From contig NZ_LR027382.1 of NCBI RefSeq assembly GCF_900604385.1, positions 310,001-374,000 of the forward strand: a stretch of 64,000 bases of DNA, written 5' to 3'. Numbering within the stretch: position 1 is the first letter of the stretch; every line of letters begins with the position of its first letter. This DNA comes from Alistipes megaguti. Lineage in GTDB: Bacteria; Bacteroidota; Bacteroidia; Bacteroidales; Rikenellaceae. The position numbers were made by a program, and so were the translations under genes. The notes below the pieces were generated by a model that worked only from the letters and a program-made list of their open reading frames with translations, was not told the DNA's origin and did no database searches. Positions 9,519-18,891 of this stretch are shown piece after piece.

Positions 9519-10091
9519 CTATTCTTTTTTTGCGTTCAATAATTTTCCAATCGTTTCGATATAAAGCGGGTATTCCACCGCATGAATCATCGGTTCCAAC
9601 TCCTCGATATTGTCGCCCTCGTAGGGGAAGGCCCGCTGGGCGATGATCCGTCCGCCGTCCAGTTCGCCGTCGACATAATGGATCGTCACGCCGTAGACCT
9701 TCACGCCGTACTCCAGCGCCTGCTCGATGGCATGCGCTCCGCGGAAGGCCGGCAGCAGCGACGGATGGATGTTGATGATCCGCCCGCCATAGGCCCCCAG
9801 CAGAACGTCGCCCACGATGCGCATGTAACCGGCCAGACAGACCAGTTCGACCCCGGCGGCATCCAGCCGTGCGACGATCTCACGCTCGTAGTCGGACTTC
9901 GAGGCGTACTGCTTCGGCGAAAAGACAAACGACTCCACACCGTGGCGCGCGGCCCGTTCGACGACCGTCGCACCCGGCTTGTCACAGACCATCAGCACCA
10001 CCTCGGCAGGCAGCTTCCCCTGCTCGCAGGCCGTCACGATGGCCTCGAAATTCGTTCCGTTGCCGCTGGCAAAGACTGCTAGACGATGCAT
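9519..10091 (-). CDS. purN: Phosphoribosylglycinamide formyltransferase (GAR transformylase)
   Basis: 190 residues from the ATG at 10091 (MHRLAVFASGNGTNFEAI). A longer upstream reading frame exists but adds a non-homologous tail over purM. The folate-dependent enzyme formylates GAR, step 3 of IMP synthesis. Key motif HPSLLPAFRGAHAIEQAL carries the catalytic His, followed by TIHYVDGELDGG with the catalytic Asp; the Asn before HPSLLP is also present (IINIHPS). It begins 4 bases after the purM stop, within a tightly packed operon. Confidence 0.96.
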   Translation of the reverse strand: MHRLAVFASGNGTNFEAIVTACEQGKLPAEVVLMVCDKPGATVVERAARHGVESFVFSPKQYASKSDYEREIVARLDAAGVELVCLAGYMRIVGDVLLGAYGGRIINIHPSLLPAFRGAHAIEQALEYGVKVYGVTIHYVDGELDGGRIIAQRAFPYEGDNIEELEPMIHAVEYPLYIETIGKLLNAKKE

Positions 10092-10095
10092 GCCC

Positions 10096-11121
10096 CTACC
10101 GGATAACAACCTTTCCCGAATCGGTAACCCGGCCGATGACCGAGGCGCGTTCGCCTTGCGCCGTGAGGATGTCGATGGCCTTCTGCGCCTCGGAGGCATC
10201 CAGGGCGATGACCATGCCGATACCCATGTTGAAGATGTTGAACATCTCGCGGTGAGCCACCTGTCCGTACTTCTCCAGGAAGCGGAAGACCGGCAGGATC
10301 TCCCACGTACCCTCTTCGATCTCCAGACCCTGGCCTTCGTGAAGGATGCGCGGGATGTTCTCGTCGAAACCGCCGCCCGTGATGTGGCTGATTCCGTGGA
10401 CGTCGCACTGACGGATCACCTCCAGAACCTGCTTGACGTAGATCTTAGTCGGCGTGAGCAGCACCTCACCCAGCAGTTTGTTCGACAGTTCGGGATAGCA
10501 CTTGTGCAGATCCAGGTAGTTGTCCGCCAGAATCTTGCGCACCAGGCTGAAGCCGTTCGAGTGGACACCGCTCGAGGCTACACCGACCAGCACGTCGCCC
10601 GTACGGACCTTCGAGCCGTCGATGAGCTTCGACTTCTCGACCACGCCCACCGTAAATCCGGCGATGTCGTACTCGCCGTCGGCATACATGCCCGGCATCT
10701 CGGCCGTCTCGCCCCCGACGAGCGCGCAGCCCGCCTGACGGCACCCCTCGGCCACACCGGCCACGATGGCCTCGATCTTCTGGGGAATGTTGTGTCCCAC
10801 GGCCACGTAGTCGAGGAACAGCAGCGGCTCGGCGCCCTGGGCCAGCACGTCGTTGACGCACATGGCCACGGCATCGATGCCGATCGTGTCGTGTTTGTCC
10901 ATCTGGAAGGCCAGCTTGAGCTTCGTGCCCACGCCGTCGGTGCCGCTTACCAGCACCGGTTCCTTGACCTGCAGGGCCGAGAGGTCGAACATCCCGCCGA
11001 AGGCGCCGATGTTGCCCATCACACCCATACGGGCCGTCGAGGCCACATGTTTCTTGATGCGCCGCACCACTTCGTAACCGGCTTCGAGGTTCACTCCGGC
11101 CTTTTCATAACTTTGAGCCAT
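10096..11121 (-). CDS. purM: Phosphoribosylformylglycinamidine cyclo-ligase (AIR synthetase)
   Basis: 341 residues from the ATG at 11121 (MAQSYEKAGVNLEAGYEVV), chosen because it matches the usual PurM start; an ATG eleven codons upstream at 11154 is possible. It closes the imidazole ring of AIR (step 5) with ATP. Conserved blocks: SGTDGVGTKLKLAFQ, GIDAVAMCVNDVLAQGAEPLLFLDY, VGGETAEMPGMY and HITGGGFDENIPRIL. It lies between purF and purN in the same orientation. Confidence 0.96.
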   Translation of the reverse strand: MAQSYEKAGVNLEAGYEVVRRIKKHVASTARMGVMGNIGAFGGMFDLSALQVKEPVLVSGTDGVGTKLKLAFQMDKHDTIGIDAVAMCVNDVLAQGAEPLLFLDYVAVGHNIPQKIEAIVAGVAEGCRQAGCALVGGETAEMPGMYADGEYDIAGFTVGVVEKSKLIDGSKVRTGDVLVGVASSGVHSNGFSLVRKILADNYLDLHKCYPELSNKLLGEVLLTPTKIYVKQVLEVIRQCDVHGISHITGGGFDENIPRILHEGQGLEIEEGTWEILPVFRFLEKYGQVAHREMFNIFNMGIGMVIALDASEAQKAIDILTAQGERASVIGRVTDSGKVVIR

Positions 11122-11158
11122 AGCTATTGTGGTTTTAAAATTTTCGTCCTGCAATTAT

Positions 11159-12577
11159 TTATTTGTTCCCCTTGTTGGCATCCTCCATCGACTGGTAGAG
11201 GGCCGTGGGATAGTGTCCCGTGAAGCAGGCCATGCACAGCTCCCGGCGGTTGCCGGCCTTATAGAGCGATTCGGGCGACAGGAAGGCCAGCGAATCGGCC
11301 CCGATCGTGCGACGGACCTCCTCGACGTTCTTGCGTGCCGAGATCAGCTCGTCGTAGGTCGACGTATCGACGCCGTAGAAGCACGGCCCGATCATCGGAG
11401 GGCTGGCGATGCGCACGTGCACCTCGAGCGCCCCGGCCTCCTTGAGCATCGCCACGATGCGCCGCGAGGTGGTGCCGCGCACGATCGAGTCATCGACCAG
11501 CACCACGCGCTTGCCCCGCACGATCGACCGCACGGCCGACAGCTTCATCCGAACGCCCTTCTCGCGCAACTCCTGCCTCGGCTGGATGAACGTACGGCCG
11601 ATGTACTTGTTCTTGATCAGACCCATCTCGTAGGGAAGGCCGCTCGCCTCCGAATAACCCATCGCGGCGCTCAGGCTCGAATCCGGCACGCCGACCACGA
11701 TGTCCGCCTCGGCCGGCGCCTCCCGGAAGAGCAGCCGTCCCGACTCCTTGCGGTAGGCGTGGACGTTGCACCCCTCGATATCGCTGTCCGGACGGGCGAA
11801 GTAGATGTACTCCATCGCGCACATCTCGTGACGCTTGAACTTCGAGTAGTCGCTGCTGCGCAGCCCCTGGTGGTCGATCGTGACGATCTCGCCCGGCTCC
11901 ACGTCGCGCACGAACTCCGCACCCAGCACATCCAGCGCGCACGTCTCGCTGGCCACGACCCAGCCCTCGCCCAGACGCCCGATCGACAGCGGACGCAGTC
12001 CGTACTTGTCGCGGCAGGCGTAGATGCGGTTGGCCGTCATGATCAGGAAGGCAAAAGCCCCCTCCAACATGTTCAGCGCGTCGATGATCGAGTAGATTCT
12101 CGGACGGTCGTGATAGCGCGTCTCCTTCTTGATCAGGTGGGCCAGGATCTCGCTGTCGGAGGTCGACTGGAAGAGGCTGCCCCGGTTCTCGAGGTAGGTG
12201 TGCAGCAGATCCGAGTTGACGATGTTGCCGTTGTGCGCCAGGGCGAAGTCGCCCGTATTGTGGCGGAAAAGAAAGGGCTGGACATTCTCCAGACCACCGC
12301 CTCCGGCCGTCGTATAGCGTACGTGACCGATAGCCATCGAACCGTGAAGCGAGGCGAGTTTCTCCTCGTTGAAGACCTCGGTCACCAGTCCGCACCCCTT
12401 GATGCGGCGGAACTGTCCCTTGTCGTCGACCGAAACGATACCGGCCCCCTCCTGCCCGCGGTGTTGCAGGGCGTGCAGCCCGTAATAGGTCAGTGATGCG
12501 GCTTCGGGCACCCCGTAGATGCCGAACACACCGCACTCCTCGTGCAACTCGCGGTCGCAAATCTCATTCATCCTCAT
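11159..12577 (-). CDS. purF: Amidophosphoribosyltransferase
   Basis: 472 residues. It transfers ammonia from glutamine to PRPP, the committed step of purine synthesis. The N-terminal Ntn glutaminase carries its nucleophile at Cys15 (HEECGVFGIYG), so 14 residues must be removed by processing, as in Bacillus-type PurF. The C-terminal phosphoribosyltransferase has the PRPP loop VVLVDDSIVRGTTSRRIV. Cysteines typical of the [4Fe-4S] form are present, including the C-terminal ELCMACFTGHYPTALY. It starts one base after the purC stop. Confidence 0.97.
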   Translation of the reverse strand: MRMNEICDRELHEECGVFGIYGVPEAASLTYYGLHALQHRGQEGAGIVSVDDKGQFRRIKGCGLVTEVFNEEKLASLHGSMAIGHVRYTTAGGGGLENVQPFLFRHNTGDFALAHNGNIVNSDLLHTYLENRGSLFQSTSDSEILAHLIKKETRYHDRPRIYSIIDALNMLEGAFAFLIMTANRIYACRDKYGLRPLSIGRLGEGWVVASETCALDVLGAEFVRDVEPGEIVTIDHQGLRSSDYSKFKRHEMCAMEYIYFARPDSDIEGCNVHAYRKESGRLLFREAPAEADIVVGVPDSSLSAAMGYSEASGLPYEMGLIKNKYIGRTFIQPRQELREKGVRMKLSAVRSIVRGKRVVLVDDSIVRGTTSRRIVAMLKEAGALEVHVRIASPPMIGPCFYGVDTSTYDELISARKNVEEVRRTIGADSLAFLSPESLYKAGNRRELCMACFTGHYPTALYQSMEDANKGNK

Positions 12578-12578
12578 C

Positions 12579-13295
12579 TTATTCGGTAATTTTCTTCAGG
12601 CGTGACAATATCTCCTCATACGACTCGCGCACACGACCCAGATCGCGGCGGAAACGGTCCTTGTCGAGCCGTTCGTGGGTCGTCATGTCCCACAGACGGC
12701 ACGTGTCGGGCGAAAACTCGTCGGCCAGCACGATCTCGCCGTCCGACGTACGCCCGAACTCGATCTTGAAATCCACCAGTTTGACGTTGATCCGGGCGAA
12801 CAGCGTCTTGAGCACCTCGTTGATGCGCGCCGTCATCGCATAAATGGTCTTCAGCTCCTCATAGGTCACAAGTCCCAGCGCCACGGCGTGGTGGTCGTTG
12901 ATCAGCGGGTCGCCCAGCTCCTCGCGCTTGTAGCAGAGGTCGTAGATCGTGTTCGAAGGCTGCATGCCCTCTTCGATACCCAGCCGCTGGGCCATCGAGC
13001 CGGCAATGACGTTGCGTACGACCACCTCCAGCGGAATGATCGTCACCCGACGGCACAACTGGTCGCGGTCATTGAGTTTCTCGAGGAAGTGGGTCTTCAC
13101 GCCGGCCCGCTCCAGCTCGCGGAAGATGATCGACGAGATGGCGTTGTTGACCACCCCCTTGTTCTCGATCGTCGCCTTCTTGATGTTGTTGAAGGCCGTC
13201 GCGGTATCCTTGTAGCGGATGATGATCCGCTCGGGATCGTCCGTGCGGAAGATCTGCTTCGCCTTGCCCTCGTAGAGCATTTCGAGTTGTTTCAT
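12579..13295 (-). CDS. purC: SAICAR synthetase
   Basis: 238 residues, typical bacterial length. It joins aspartate to CAIR with ATP (step 7). The N-terminus MKQLEMLYEGKAKQIF is diagnostic. Further signatures are IPLEVVVRNVIAGSMAQRLG, KLVDFKIEFG and LADEFSPDTCRLWD. It abuts purL directly: the purL stop ends next to its ATG. The following step enzyme, PurB, is not in the window. Confidence 0.97.
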   Translation of the reverse strand: MKQLEMLYEGKAKQIFRTDDPERIIIRYKDTATAFNNIKKATIENKGVVNNAISSIIFRELERAGVKTHFLEKLNDRDQLCRRVTIIPLEVVVRNVIAGSMAQRLGIEEGMQPSNTIYDLCYKREELGDPLINDHHAVALGLVTYEELKTIYAMTARINEVLKTLFARINVKLVDFKIEFGRTSDGEIVLADEFSPDTCRLWDMTTHERLDKDRFRRDLGRVRESYEEILSRLKKITE

Positions 13296-16200
13296 CTATC
13301 TTGATACTTGTTTTTTACGGAAATAGGCTACGGCATTTTCGAAGAGCGACTGCCGCTTGTTGCCTGCAATGTTCTTGTAGAGGTTCTCCTCGTAACGCTC
13401 CGTGTGGCCCATCTTGCCGAGGATCTGCCCGTCCTTCGAGACGAGGCCCTCGATGGCATACGACGAACCGTTGGGGTTGAGCGGCGCCTCGGCTGTCGGA
13501 CGACCCTCGGCGTCGGCATACTGGAAGGCCACCTGCCCGGCGTCGAACAGTTCGCGGGCCAGCTGCTCGCTGACGACGAACTTGCCCTCACCGTGGCTGA
13601 CGGCGATCGAGTGCAGCTCGCCGACGCGGAACGACGAGAGCCACGGCGAATTGGTCGAGGCCACGCGCGTGGTGACGATCTGCGAGATGTGGCGGTTGAT
13701 GTCGTTGCGGAACAGCGTCGGCGAATCCTTGGTCACCATACCCAGCCGTCCGTAGGGAAGCAGGCCCGACTTCACCAGCGCCTGGAAACCGTTGCAGATA
13801 CCCAGAATCAGACCGCCGCGATCCAGCAGCGCGTGGATCTCCTCCATGATATCCTTGTTGTTCAACACGTTGACGATGAACTTGGCGCTGCCGTCGGGTT
13901 CGTCACCCGACGAGAAGCCGCCGCTCAGCACGAAGATCTGCGCCCGGCGGATATGCTCCTTCATCTCGGCAATCGAGCGCAGGATGTCGTCGCCGGCGAT
14001 GTTGCACAGCACGCTCATCTCCACCCGGGCTCCGGCCTTGCGGAAAGCCTTGGCCGTATCGTAATCGCAGTTCGTGCCGGGGAAGACCGGAATGTAGACC
14101 AGCGGATGTTCGACCGCCTCGCCCGGATAGGTGAAGTTCCGCGGGGCGGGCTCCGAGGTCATCACCTCGGCCGTATTGTGTCCCTTGTCGGGATAGATCG
14201 TTGCGAACTTCTCGGTATTGGCGCGGTAGAGCTCCTCGAGGGGCATGCGCACGCCGCCGACCGTCACGGCCGCATCGGCCACGGTGAAGCCCACCAGCTC
14301 GGCGGCCGGATACTCCAGCGTACCCTCGCACTCGACCAGAATCGAGCCGTAGGCGTAGTCGTAGAGCTTCGACTCCGCCATCTCGACCTCGACGCCGATT
14401 CCGTTTCCGAAGGCCATCTTCGCCAGGCCCTCGGCCACGCCGCCGAAGCCCACCGACCAGGCCGCGAGGATCTTGCCCGAGGCAATCTCATCGCTCACGA
14501 ACGAGAAGTTGCGCTTCAGCTGCTCCGTATCGGGCATCCAGTTCTCACGCGGCGTGTGGCGCACGAGGTAGAGACGGTGTCCGGCCCCCTTCAGGTCGGT
14601 CGAGATGATGGTCCGTGCATCGACCGTCGTGATGCCGAAGGCCATCAGCATCGGCGGCACGTTGATGTGCTGGAACGTTCCCGACATCGAGTCCTTGCCG
14701 CCGATCGACGGAAGCCCCAGTTCGACCTGCATCCGCAGCGCACCGAGCAGGGCACTGAGGGGTTTGCCCCACGACTCGGCATCCTTGGTCATGCGCTCGA
14801 AATACTCCTGATAAGAGTAGCGCATCCGCTCGTAGCGGCCGCCTGCAGCCACTACCTTCGCCGCAGCCTCCACCACGGCGTAGGCCGCCCCGTGGTAGGG
14901 GCTCCACTTGGCCACGAAGGGGTTGTAGCCGAAGGCCATCACACTGGCCGTATCGGTATAGCCGTCGGTCGGGAGCTTCTGCACCGAAACCTGCGTCTCG
15001 CTGCGCTGCGTGCGTCCGCCGAAGGGCATCAGCACCGTCGAGCGGCCGATTGTCGAGTCGAACATCTCGATCAGCCCCCGCTGCGAAACGACGTTGTTGT
15101 CCTTCAGATTGTTCTCGAAGCGTTCGGCCACCGCGGCGCCCTCAACCCGCCGTTCGAAGGGGTTGCGGTTCTCGACGGCACCGACCTTCGCCTCGGCATA
15201 GTGCTTCGCGCCGGCGCTGTCGATGAACGCCCGGCTCAGGTCGACCACCATGCGGTCGCCCTTGAACATCCGCATCCGCGCCGTGTCGGTCACGTCGGCC
15301 ACATGCACCGCCTCGATGTTCTCCTCGCGGCAGTAGCGCATGAACTCCTCCATGTCCTTGGCCTCGACGACCACCGACATGCGCTCCTGCGACTCGCTGA
15401 TGGCCAGTTCCGTGGAGTTCAGACCGCTGTATTTCGTCTTCACCCGGTCGAGGTAGATGTCCAGACCGTCGGCCAGCTCGCCGATGGCCACGCTGACACC
15501 GCCCGCACCAAAGTCGTTCGATTTCTTGATCAGGCGCGTCCCCCCCGGACGGCGGAACAGCCGCTCCAGCTTGCGCTCCTCGGGGGCGTTCCCCTTCTGC
15601 CCCTCGCTGCCGCACGTCTCGAGCGACTTGGCGTTGTGCTCCTTCGACGACCCCGTCGCACCGCCGATGCCGTCGCGGCCCGTGCGTCCGCCGAACATGA
15701 TGATCCGGTCGCCCGGCGCGGGGCGTTCGCGGCGTACGTTCTCGGCCTTCACGGCACCCACCACGGCACCCACCTCCAGGCGCTTGGCCACGTAGTCGTC
15801 GTGGTAGATCTCGCGCACGTGGGTCGTGGCCAGACCGATCTGGTTGCCGTAGCTCGAGTAGCCGGCGGCGGCCTTCTTCGAGATGACGCTCTGCGGCAGT
15901 TTGCCCGGCAGCGTCTCCGATACGGGCTGGTAGATGTTCCCGGCACCCGTCACGCGCATCGCCTGGTAGACGTAGCTGCGGCCCGACAGCGGGTCGCGGA
16001 TCGCTCCGCCCAGACAGGTCGACGCTCCGCCGAAGGGTTCGATCTCCGTCGGATGGTTGTGCGTCTCGTTCTTGAACTGCAGCAGCCATTTTTCGGTCTT
16101 GCCGTCGACGTCGACATCGACGTAGATCGAGCAGGCATTGTTCTCCTCCGAAACCTCCAGATCGTCCAACAGCCCCTTCTTCTTCAGGTAGCGGGCGCCG

Positions 16201-17021
16201 ATCGTGGCGATATCCATCAGGCAGAGACTCTTGTGCTCACGTCCCAACTCACGGCGGATGCGCAGGTAGAGGGCCAGCGAATCCTCGATTTCGTCCTTCA
16301 CGAAGGACTCCTCGACGGTGATGCCCTCCAGTTCGGTCGTGAAGGTCGTATGGCGGCAGTGGTCGCTCCAGTAGGTATCCAGGATGCGCAGCTCCGTCTC
16401 GAAGGGGTCGCGACCCTCCGCGCGGAAGTACTTCACCACCTCGTAGAGGTCGTCGGCATTCATCGCCAGACCCATCCGCTGACAATAGGGTTCGAGTTCG
16501 TCATCCTTCATCTCCCGAAAACCCTCCAGCACCTGAACGGGTTTCACCTCGGCCTGCTCCATGTCGCTCAGCACCGAGAGATCCTTCTCGCGCGACTCCA
16601 CGGCATTGATGTAGTAGTGGCGGATACGGGCCAGCTCCTCCTCCGAGACGCTCGGATCGAAGAGCAGCAACTTGGCCGAACGGATATTGACCTGCGCCTC
16701 GGGGTCGATCAGCCGCACGCAGTCGACGGCCGATGCGGCCCGCTGGTCGAACTGTCCCGGCAGGCACTCCACGGCGATGTACTTGTGGCCCGAGAGGTCG
16801 CATGCGTCGCTCACCTCATCGGTCACCACCTCGCCGAAGACGCGATAGCGGCTCTTTTCGAGTAGCTCGGGCGTGAAGCCGAACAGATCGTAGATATTCA
16901 GCAGCCGCAGTTCGCGCAGCGAAAGGTTGAGATTCGTGTTCAACTCGCGTCGAAGACTCTCCGCCTCCACCCGGAAGCGCGGCAGTTTCTCGACAAAAAT
17001 ACGATAGTTGGTCGTGTTCAT
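13296..17021 (-). CDS. purL: FGAM synthase, single-chain
   Basis: 1241 residues from the ATG at 17021 (MNTTNYRIFVEKLPRFRVEA); upstream codons in frame belong to the purK region. The large single-polypeptide form replaces the PurS/PurL/PurQ set. It has an N-terminal PurS-like domain, tandem PurM-like ATP-binding domains (DTYWSDHCRHTTF, FGGASTCLGGAIRDPLSGR, LPSIGGKDSMSG) and a C-terminal glutamine amidotransferase. The latter has its nucleophile Cys in GICNGFQALVKSGLLPYG and its His/Glu in SHGEGKF. It converts FGAR, glutamine and ATP to FGAM (step 4). It is the longest gene in the operon. Confidence 0.97.
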   Translation of the reverse strand: MNTTNYRIFVEKLPRFRVEAESLRRELNTNLNLSLRELRLLNIYDLFGFTPELLEKSRYRVFGEVVTDEVSDACDLSGHKYIAVECLPGQFDQRAASAVDCVRLIDPEAQVNIRSAKLLLFDPSVSEEELARIRHYYINAVESREKDLSVLSDMEQAEVKPVQVLEGFREMKDDELEPYCQRMGLAMNADDLYEVVKYFRAEGRDPFETELRILDTYWSDHCRHTTFTTELEGITVEESFVKDEIEDSLALYLRIRRELGREHKSLCLMDIATIGARYLKKKGLLDDLEVSEENNACSIYVDVDVDGKTEKWLLQFKNETHNHPTEIEPFGGASTCLGGAIRDPLSGRSYVYQAMRVTGAGNIYQPVSETLPGKLPQSVISKKAAAGYSSYGNQIGLATTHVREIYHDDYVAKRLEVGAVVGAVKAENVRRERPAPGDRIIMFGGRTGRDGIGGATGSSKEHNAKSLETCGSEGQKGNAPEERKLERLFRRPGGTRLIKKSNDFGAGGVSVAIGELADGLDIYLDRVKTKYSGLNSTELAISESQERMSVVVEAKDMEEFMRYCREENIEAVHVADVTDTARMRMFKGDRMVVDLSRAFIDSAGAKHYAEAKVGAVENRNPFERRVEGAAVAERFENNLKDNNVVSQRGLIEMFDSTIGRSTVLMPFGGRTQRSETQVSVQKLPTDGYTDTASVMAFGYNPFVAKWSPYHGAAYAVVEAAAKVVAAGGRYERMRYSYQEYFERMTKDAESWGKPLSALLGALRMQVELGLPSIGGKDSMSGTFQHINVPPMLMAFGITTVDARTIISTDLKGAGHRLYLVRHTPRENWMPDTEQLKRNFSFVSDEIASGKILAAWSVGFGGVAEGLAKMAFGNGIGVEVEMAESKLYDYAYGSILVECEGTLEYPAAELVGFTVADAAVTVGGVRMPLEELYRANTEKFATIYPDKGHNTAEVMTSEPAPRNFTYPGEAVEHPLVYIPVFPGTNCDYDTAKAFRKAGARVEMSVLCNIAGDDILRSIAEMKEHIRRAQIFVLSGGFSSGDEPDGSAKFIVNVLNNKDIMEEIHALLDRGGLILGICNGFQALVKSGLLPYGRLGMVTKDSPTLFRNDINRHISQIVTTRVASTNSPWLSSFRVGELHSIAVSHGEGKFVVSEQLARELFDAGQVAFQYADAEGRPTAEAPLNPNGSSYAIEGLVSKDGQILGKMGHTERYEENLYKNIAGNKRQSLFENAVAYFRKKQVSR

Positions 17022-17050
17022 GTATTGTGTTGTTTGTCTTTGCTCTGTTC

Positions 17051-18142
17051 TCATTTCACAAAACGGTCGGCCCACTCCTTTTCGTACGACTCACCCGTCA
17101 TGCCGACAAAGGTGATGTGCCCCATCTTGCGTTTGGGGCGGCTCTCGGTCTTGCCGTAGAGGTGGACGTAAACGTTCGGACGATGCTCCCGCTCCACCTG
17201 GCGGGCCGCCTCAAGATCCTGTCCCAGGATGTTCTTCATCACCGTCGGGGCCACCAGACGCGGCTCCTGCAGCGGCTCGCCCACCAGATAGCGCACCAGT
17301 TCGCGGAACTGGTTGGTCGTGCACCCCTCGATCGTGTAGTGACCCGAGTTGTGGGGGCGCGGCGCCATCTCGTTGAAGAAGATCTCCCGCCCGCGGATGA
17401 AATACTCGATGGCCAGAATCCCTTCGTAGCCGCAGTCGCGCATGAAGCGTTCGCTCTGCACCTTCATCCGTCCGAGCACCTCCGCATCGGCCGCCGCCGG
17501 AACGATCGACAGATCGAGGATGCCGTCGCGGTGGATGTTGCGCCCCACGGGGAAGCTCACGACATGCTCGCGGTCGGCCACCATGACGATGCTGGCCTCC
17601 GAGTCGAAGGCGATGAACTCCTCCAGGATGCAGGGCACCGTCAGCAGCGGCAGCGCCCGTTCGATATCCTCCTCGCGGCGGAGCATCATCTGTCCGTGGC
17701 CGTCGTAGCCCAGCGTGCGGGTCTTCAGCACGGCCGGAAGGCCCAGCTCCCGCACGGCGGCACGCAGCGACGCCTCATCGTCGACGGCCGCAAAGCCCGG
17801 CGTGCGGAGCCCGTGATCGCGGGCGTTCGTCTTCTCGCGGAAGCGGTCCTGCGAATCGTAGAGCGGGCGGTAGCCCTGCGGGATGTTGTATTTTTCGCTC
17901 AGCGGGATGAGAATATCCCCCGGCACGTTTTCGAATTCGTAGGTCACGGCGTCGCTCATGCGGCAGAGCCGTTCGAGCGCTTCGGCGTCGTTGTAGGCCG
18001 CCACAATGTGGTCGTCACACACGCGGAAGGCCGGCGCATCCGGCGCCGGATCGAGCGCCACGGCCCGTACGCCCAGCACGTGGGCCTGTTCGGCGATCAT
18101 CAGCCCCAGCTGGCCGCCCCCGATAATTCCGATGGTCTTCAT
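17051..18142 (-). CDS. purK: N5-carboxyaminoimidazole ribonucleotide synthase
   Basis: 363 residues. An ATP-grasp enzyme making N5-CAIR from AIR, bicarbonate and ATP (step 6a). It starts MKTIGIIGGGQLGLMIAEQA, the standard PurK N-terminus. The ATP-grasp part includes VLKTRTLGYDGHGQMML, and EMAPRPHNSGHYTIEGC carries metal-site residues. Its ATG shares one base with the purE stop (TGATG), indicating translational coupling with PurE, whose substrate it makes. Confidence 0.97.
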   Translation of the reverse strand: MKTIGIIGGGQLGLMIAEQAHVLGVRAVALDPAPDAPAFRVCDDHIVAAYNDAEALERLCRMSDAVTYEFENVPGDILIPLSEKYNIPQGYRPLYDSQDRFREKTNARDHGLRTPGFAAVDDEASLRAAVRELGLPAVLKTRTLGYDGHGQMMLRREEDIERALPLLTVPCILEEFIAFDSEASIVMVADREHVVSFPVGRNIHRDGILDLSIVPAAADAEVLGRMKVQSERFMRDCGYEGILAIEYFIRGREIFFNEMAPRPHNSGHYTIEGCTTNQFRELVRYLVGEPLQEPRLVAPTVMKNILGQDLEAARQVEREHRPNVYVHLYGKTESRPKRKMGHITFVGMTGESYEKEWADRFVK

Positions 18143-18618
18143 CAGTCGAGTTCGGCTTTCAGGACATCGGCGGTCTGTTTGGCGCGGAAGGCTTCGAGCC
18201 GGGCGGCCAGCGCCTCGTCCTGCAGCGCAAGAATCGACACGGCGATCAGCGCAGCGTTCTTGGCGCCGTTGATGGCGGTCGTGGCGACGGGAACGCCCGC
18301 CGGCATCTGCACGATCGACAGCAGCGAGTCCAGGCCGTTCAGAGCCCGTGACTTGACCGGAACACCCACCACGGGCAGCGTGGTCATGGCAGCCACCATG
18401 CCCGGGAGATGAGCCGCGCCGCCTGCACCGGCGATGATGACACCCAGGCCGCGCGAGCGGGCCGTCTTGGCATATTCACACAGCAAATCGGGGGTACGAT
18501 GGGCACTGACGACCCGTTTTTCAAACTCCACGCCGAACGATTCGAGCGTGCGGACAGCATCGGCCATCACCTCATAATCGCTCACGGAGCCCATAATAAC
18601 GCCTACTTTCATGGTCAT
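18142..18618 (-). CDS. purE: N5-CAIR mutase
   Basis: 158 residues from the ATG at 18618, or 156 from a second ATG at 18612 that gives the common start MKVGVIMGSVSDYEVM. It rearranges N5-CAIR to CAIR (step 6b). Class I signatures: GSVSDYEVM, SAHRTPD (catalytic His) and IAGAGGAAHLPGM. It is the first gene of the purine operon, behind a roughly 270-base leader with a terminator-like hairpin, and shares a base with purK. Confidence 0.96.
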   Translation of the reverse strand: MTMKVGVIMGSVSDYEVMADAVRTLESFGVEFEKRVVSAHRTPDLLCEYAKTARSRGLGVIIAGAGGAAHLPGMVAAMTTLPVVGVPVKSRALNGLDSLLSIVQMPAGVPVATTAINGAKNAALIAVSILALQDEALAARLEAFRAKQTADVLKAELD

Positions 18619-18638
18619 ATCGAATTACAAAATCATCC

Positions 18639-18885
18639 AAAAACAAAAGGCAGACCGCCACGACATCGTATGTCATGGCGGTCCGGTATCTATCCGAGAA
18701 GTCCGCAGGAGACCATTTGCCGTCCCCGGGACTGCGCACACTGCTGCTGTCGGGACACCGCCGAATAGAACGCAGCGGCCCGAACCTGCTGTTTCTTCCG
18801 CTCGCGCCCGTCGGAAGCGACGTTTCGCCGGCAGCAGTCTGAGAGGCAGTCTTGTATCATCGGGATTAACCTAACTGTTAAAACA
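18639..18885 (-). ncRNA. Structured purE leader or stand-alone small RNA with terminator-like end
   Basis: Between the promoter at 18892-18922 and purE the - strand RNA has nested complementary segments. They are GACUGC (18851-18846) with GCAGUC (18735-18730), and ACUGCUGC (18838-18831) with GCAGCAGU (18747-18740). Enclosed are two hairpins: CUUCCG/CGGAAG (18817-18812, 18800-18795) and CGGGCCGC (18782-18775) with GCGG-UGU-CCCG (18761-18751). It ends in a 14-bp stem with a 3-base loop (18683-18653, one G-U pair), then a U-rich stretch (18648-18639) four bases past the stem. About 20 bases remain before purE. Either a transcription attenuator for the purine operon or a separate sRNA would fit. 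No match to a named family is claimed. Confidence 0.5.
18690..18860 (-). CDS. Possible 56-codon leader ORF before purE
   Basis: An ATG at 18860 opens a 56-codon frame (MIQDCLSDCC...) ending with TAG at 18692-18690, seven bases before the terminator-like stem. The composition is Arg/Gln/Cys-rich and unlike a normal protein, and open frames of this size are common in GC-rich DNA. It is listed only because a leader ORF ending at the foot of a terminator would fit translation-coupled attenuation. Confidence 0.15.
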   Translation of the reverse strand: MIQDCLSDCCRRNVASDGRERKKQQVRAAAFYSAVSRQQQCAQSRGRQMVSCGLLG

Positions 18886-18891
18886 TCGTTA

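Noticed and set aside
13308..16865. Very long open frame antisense to purL (and similar ones opposite carB, SusC, purF, btuB)
   Set aside because: GC-rich codon use on the real strand leaves few stops on the other. These frames give Arg/His/Leu/Asp-rich low-complexity sequence with no domain, while the opposite strand encodes clear conserved enzymes.
18690..18860. Leader ORF before purE as a real protein
   Set aside because: Low-complexity Arg/Gln/Cys composition overlapping strong RNA structure; kept only as a low-confidence entry because of where it stops.
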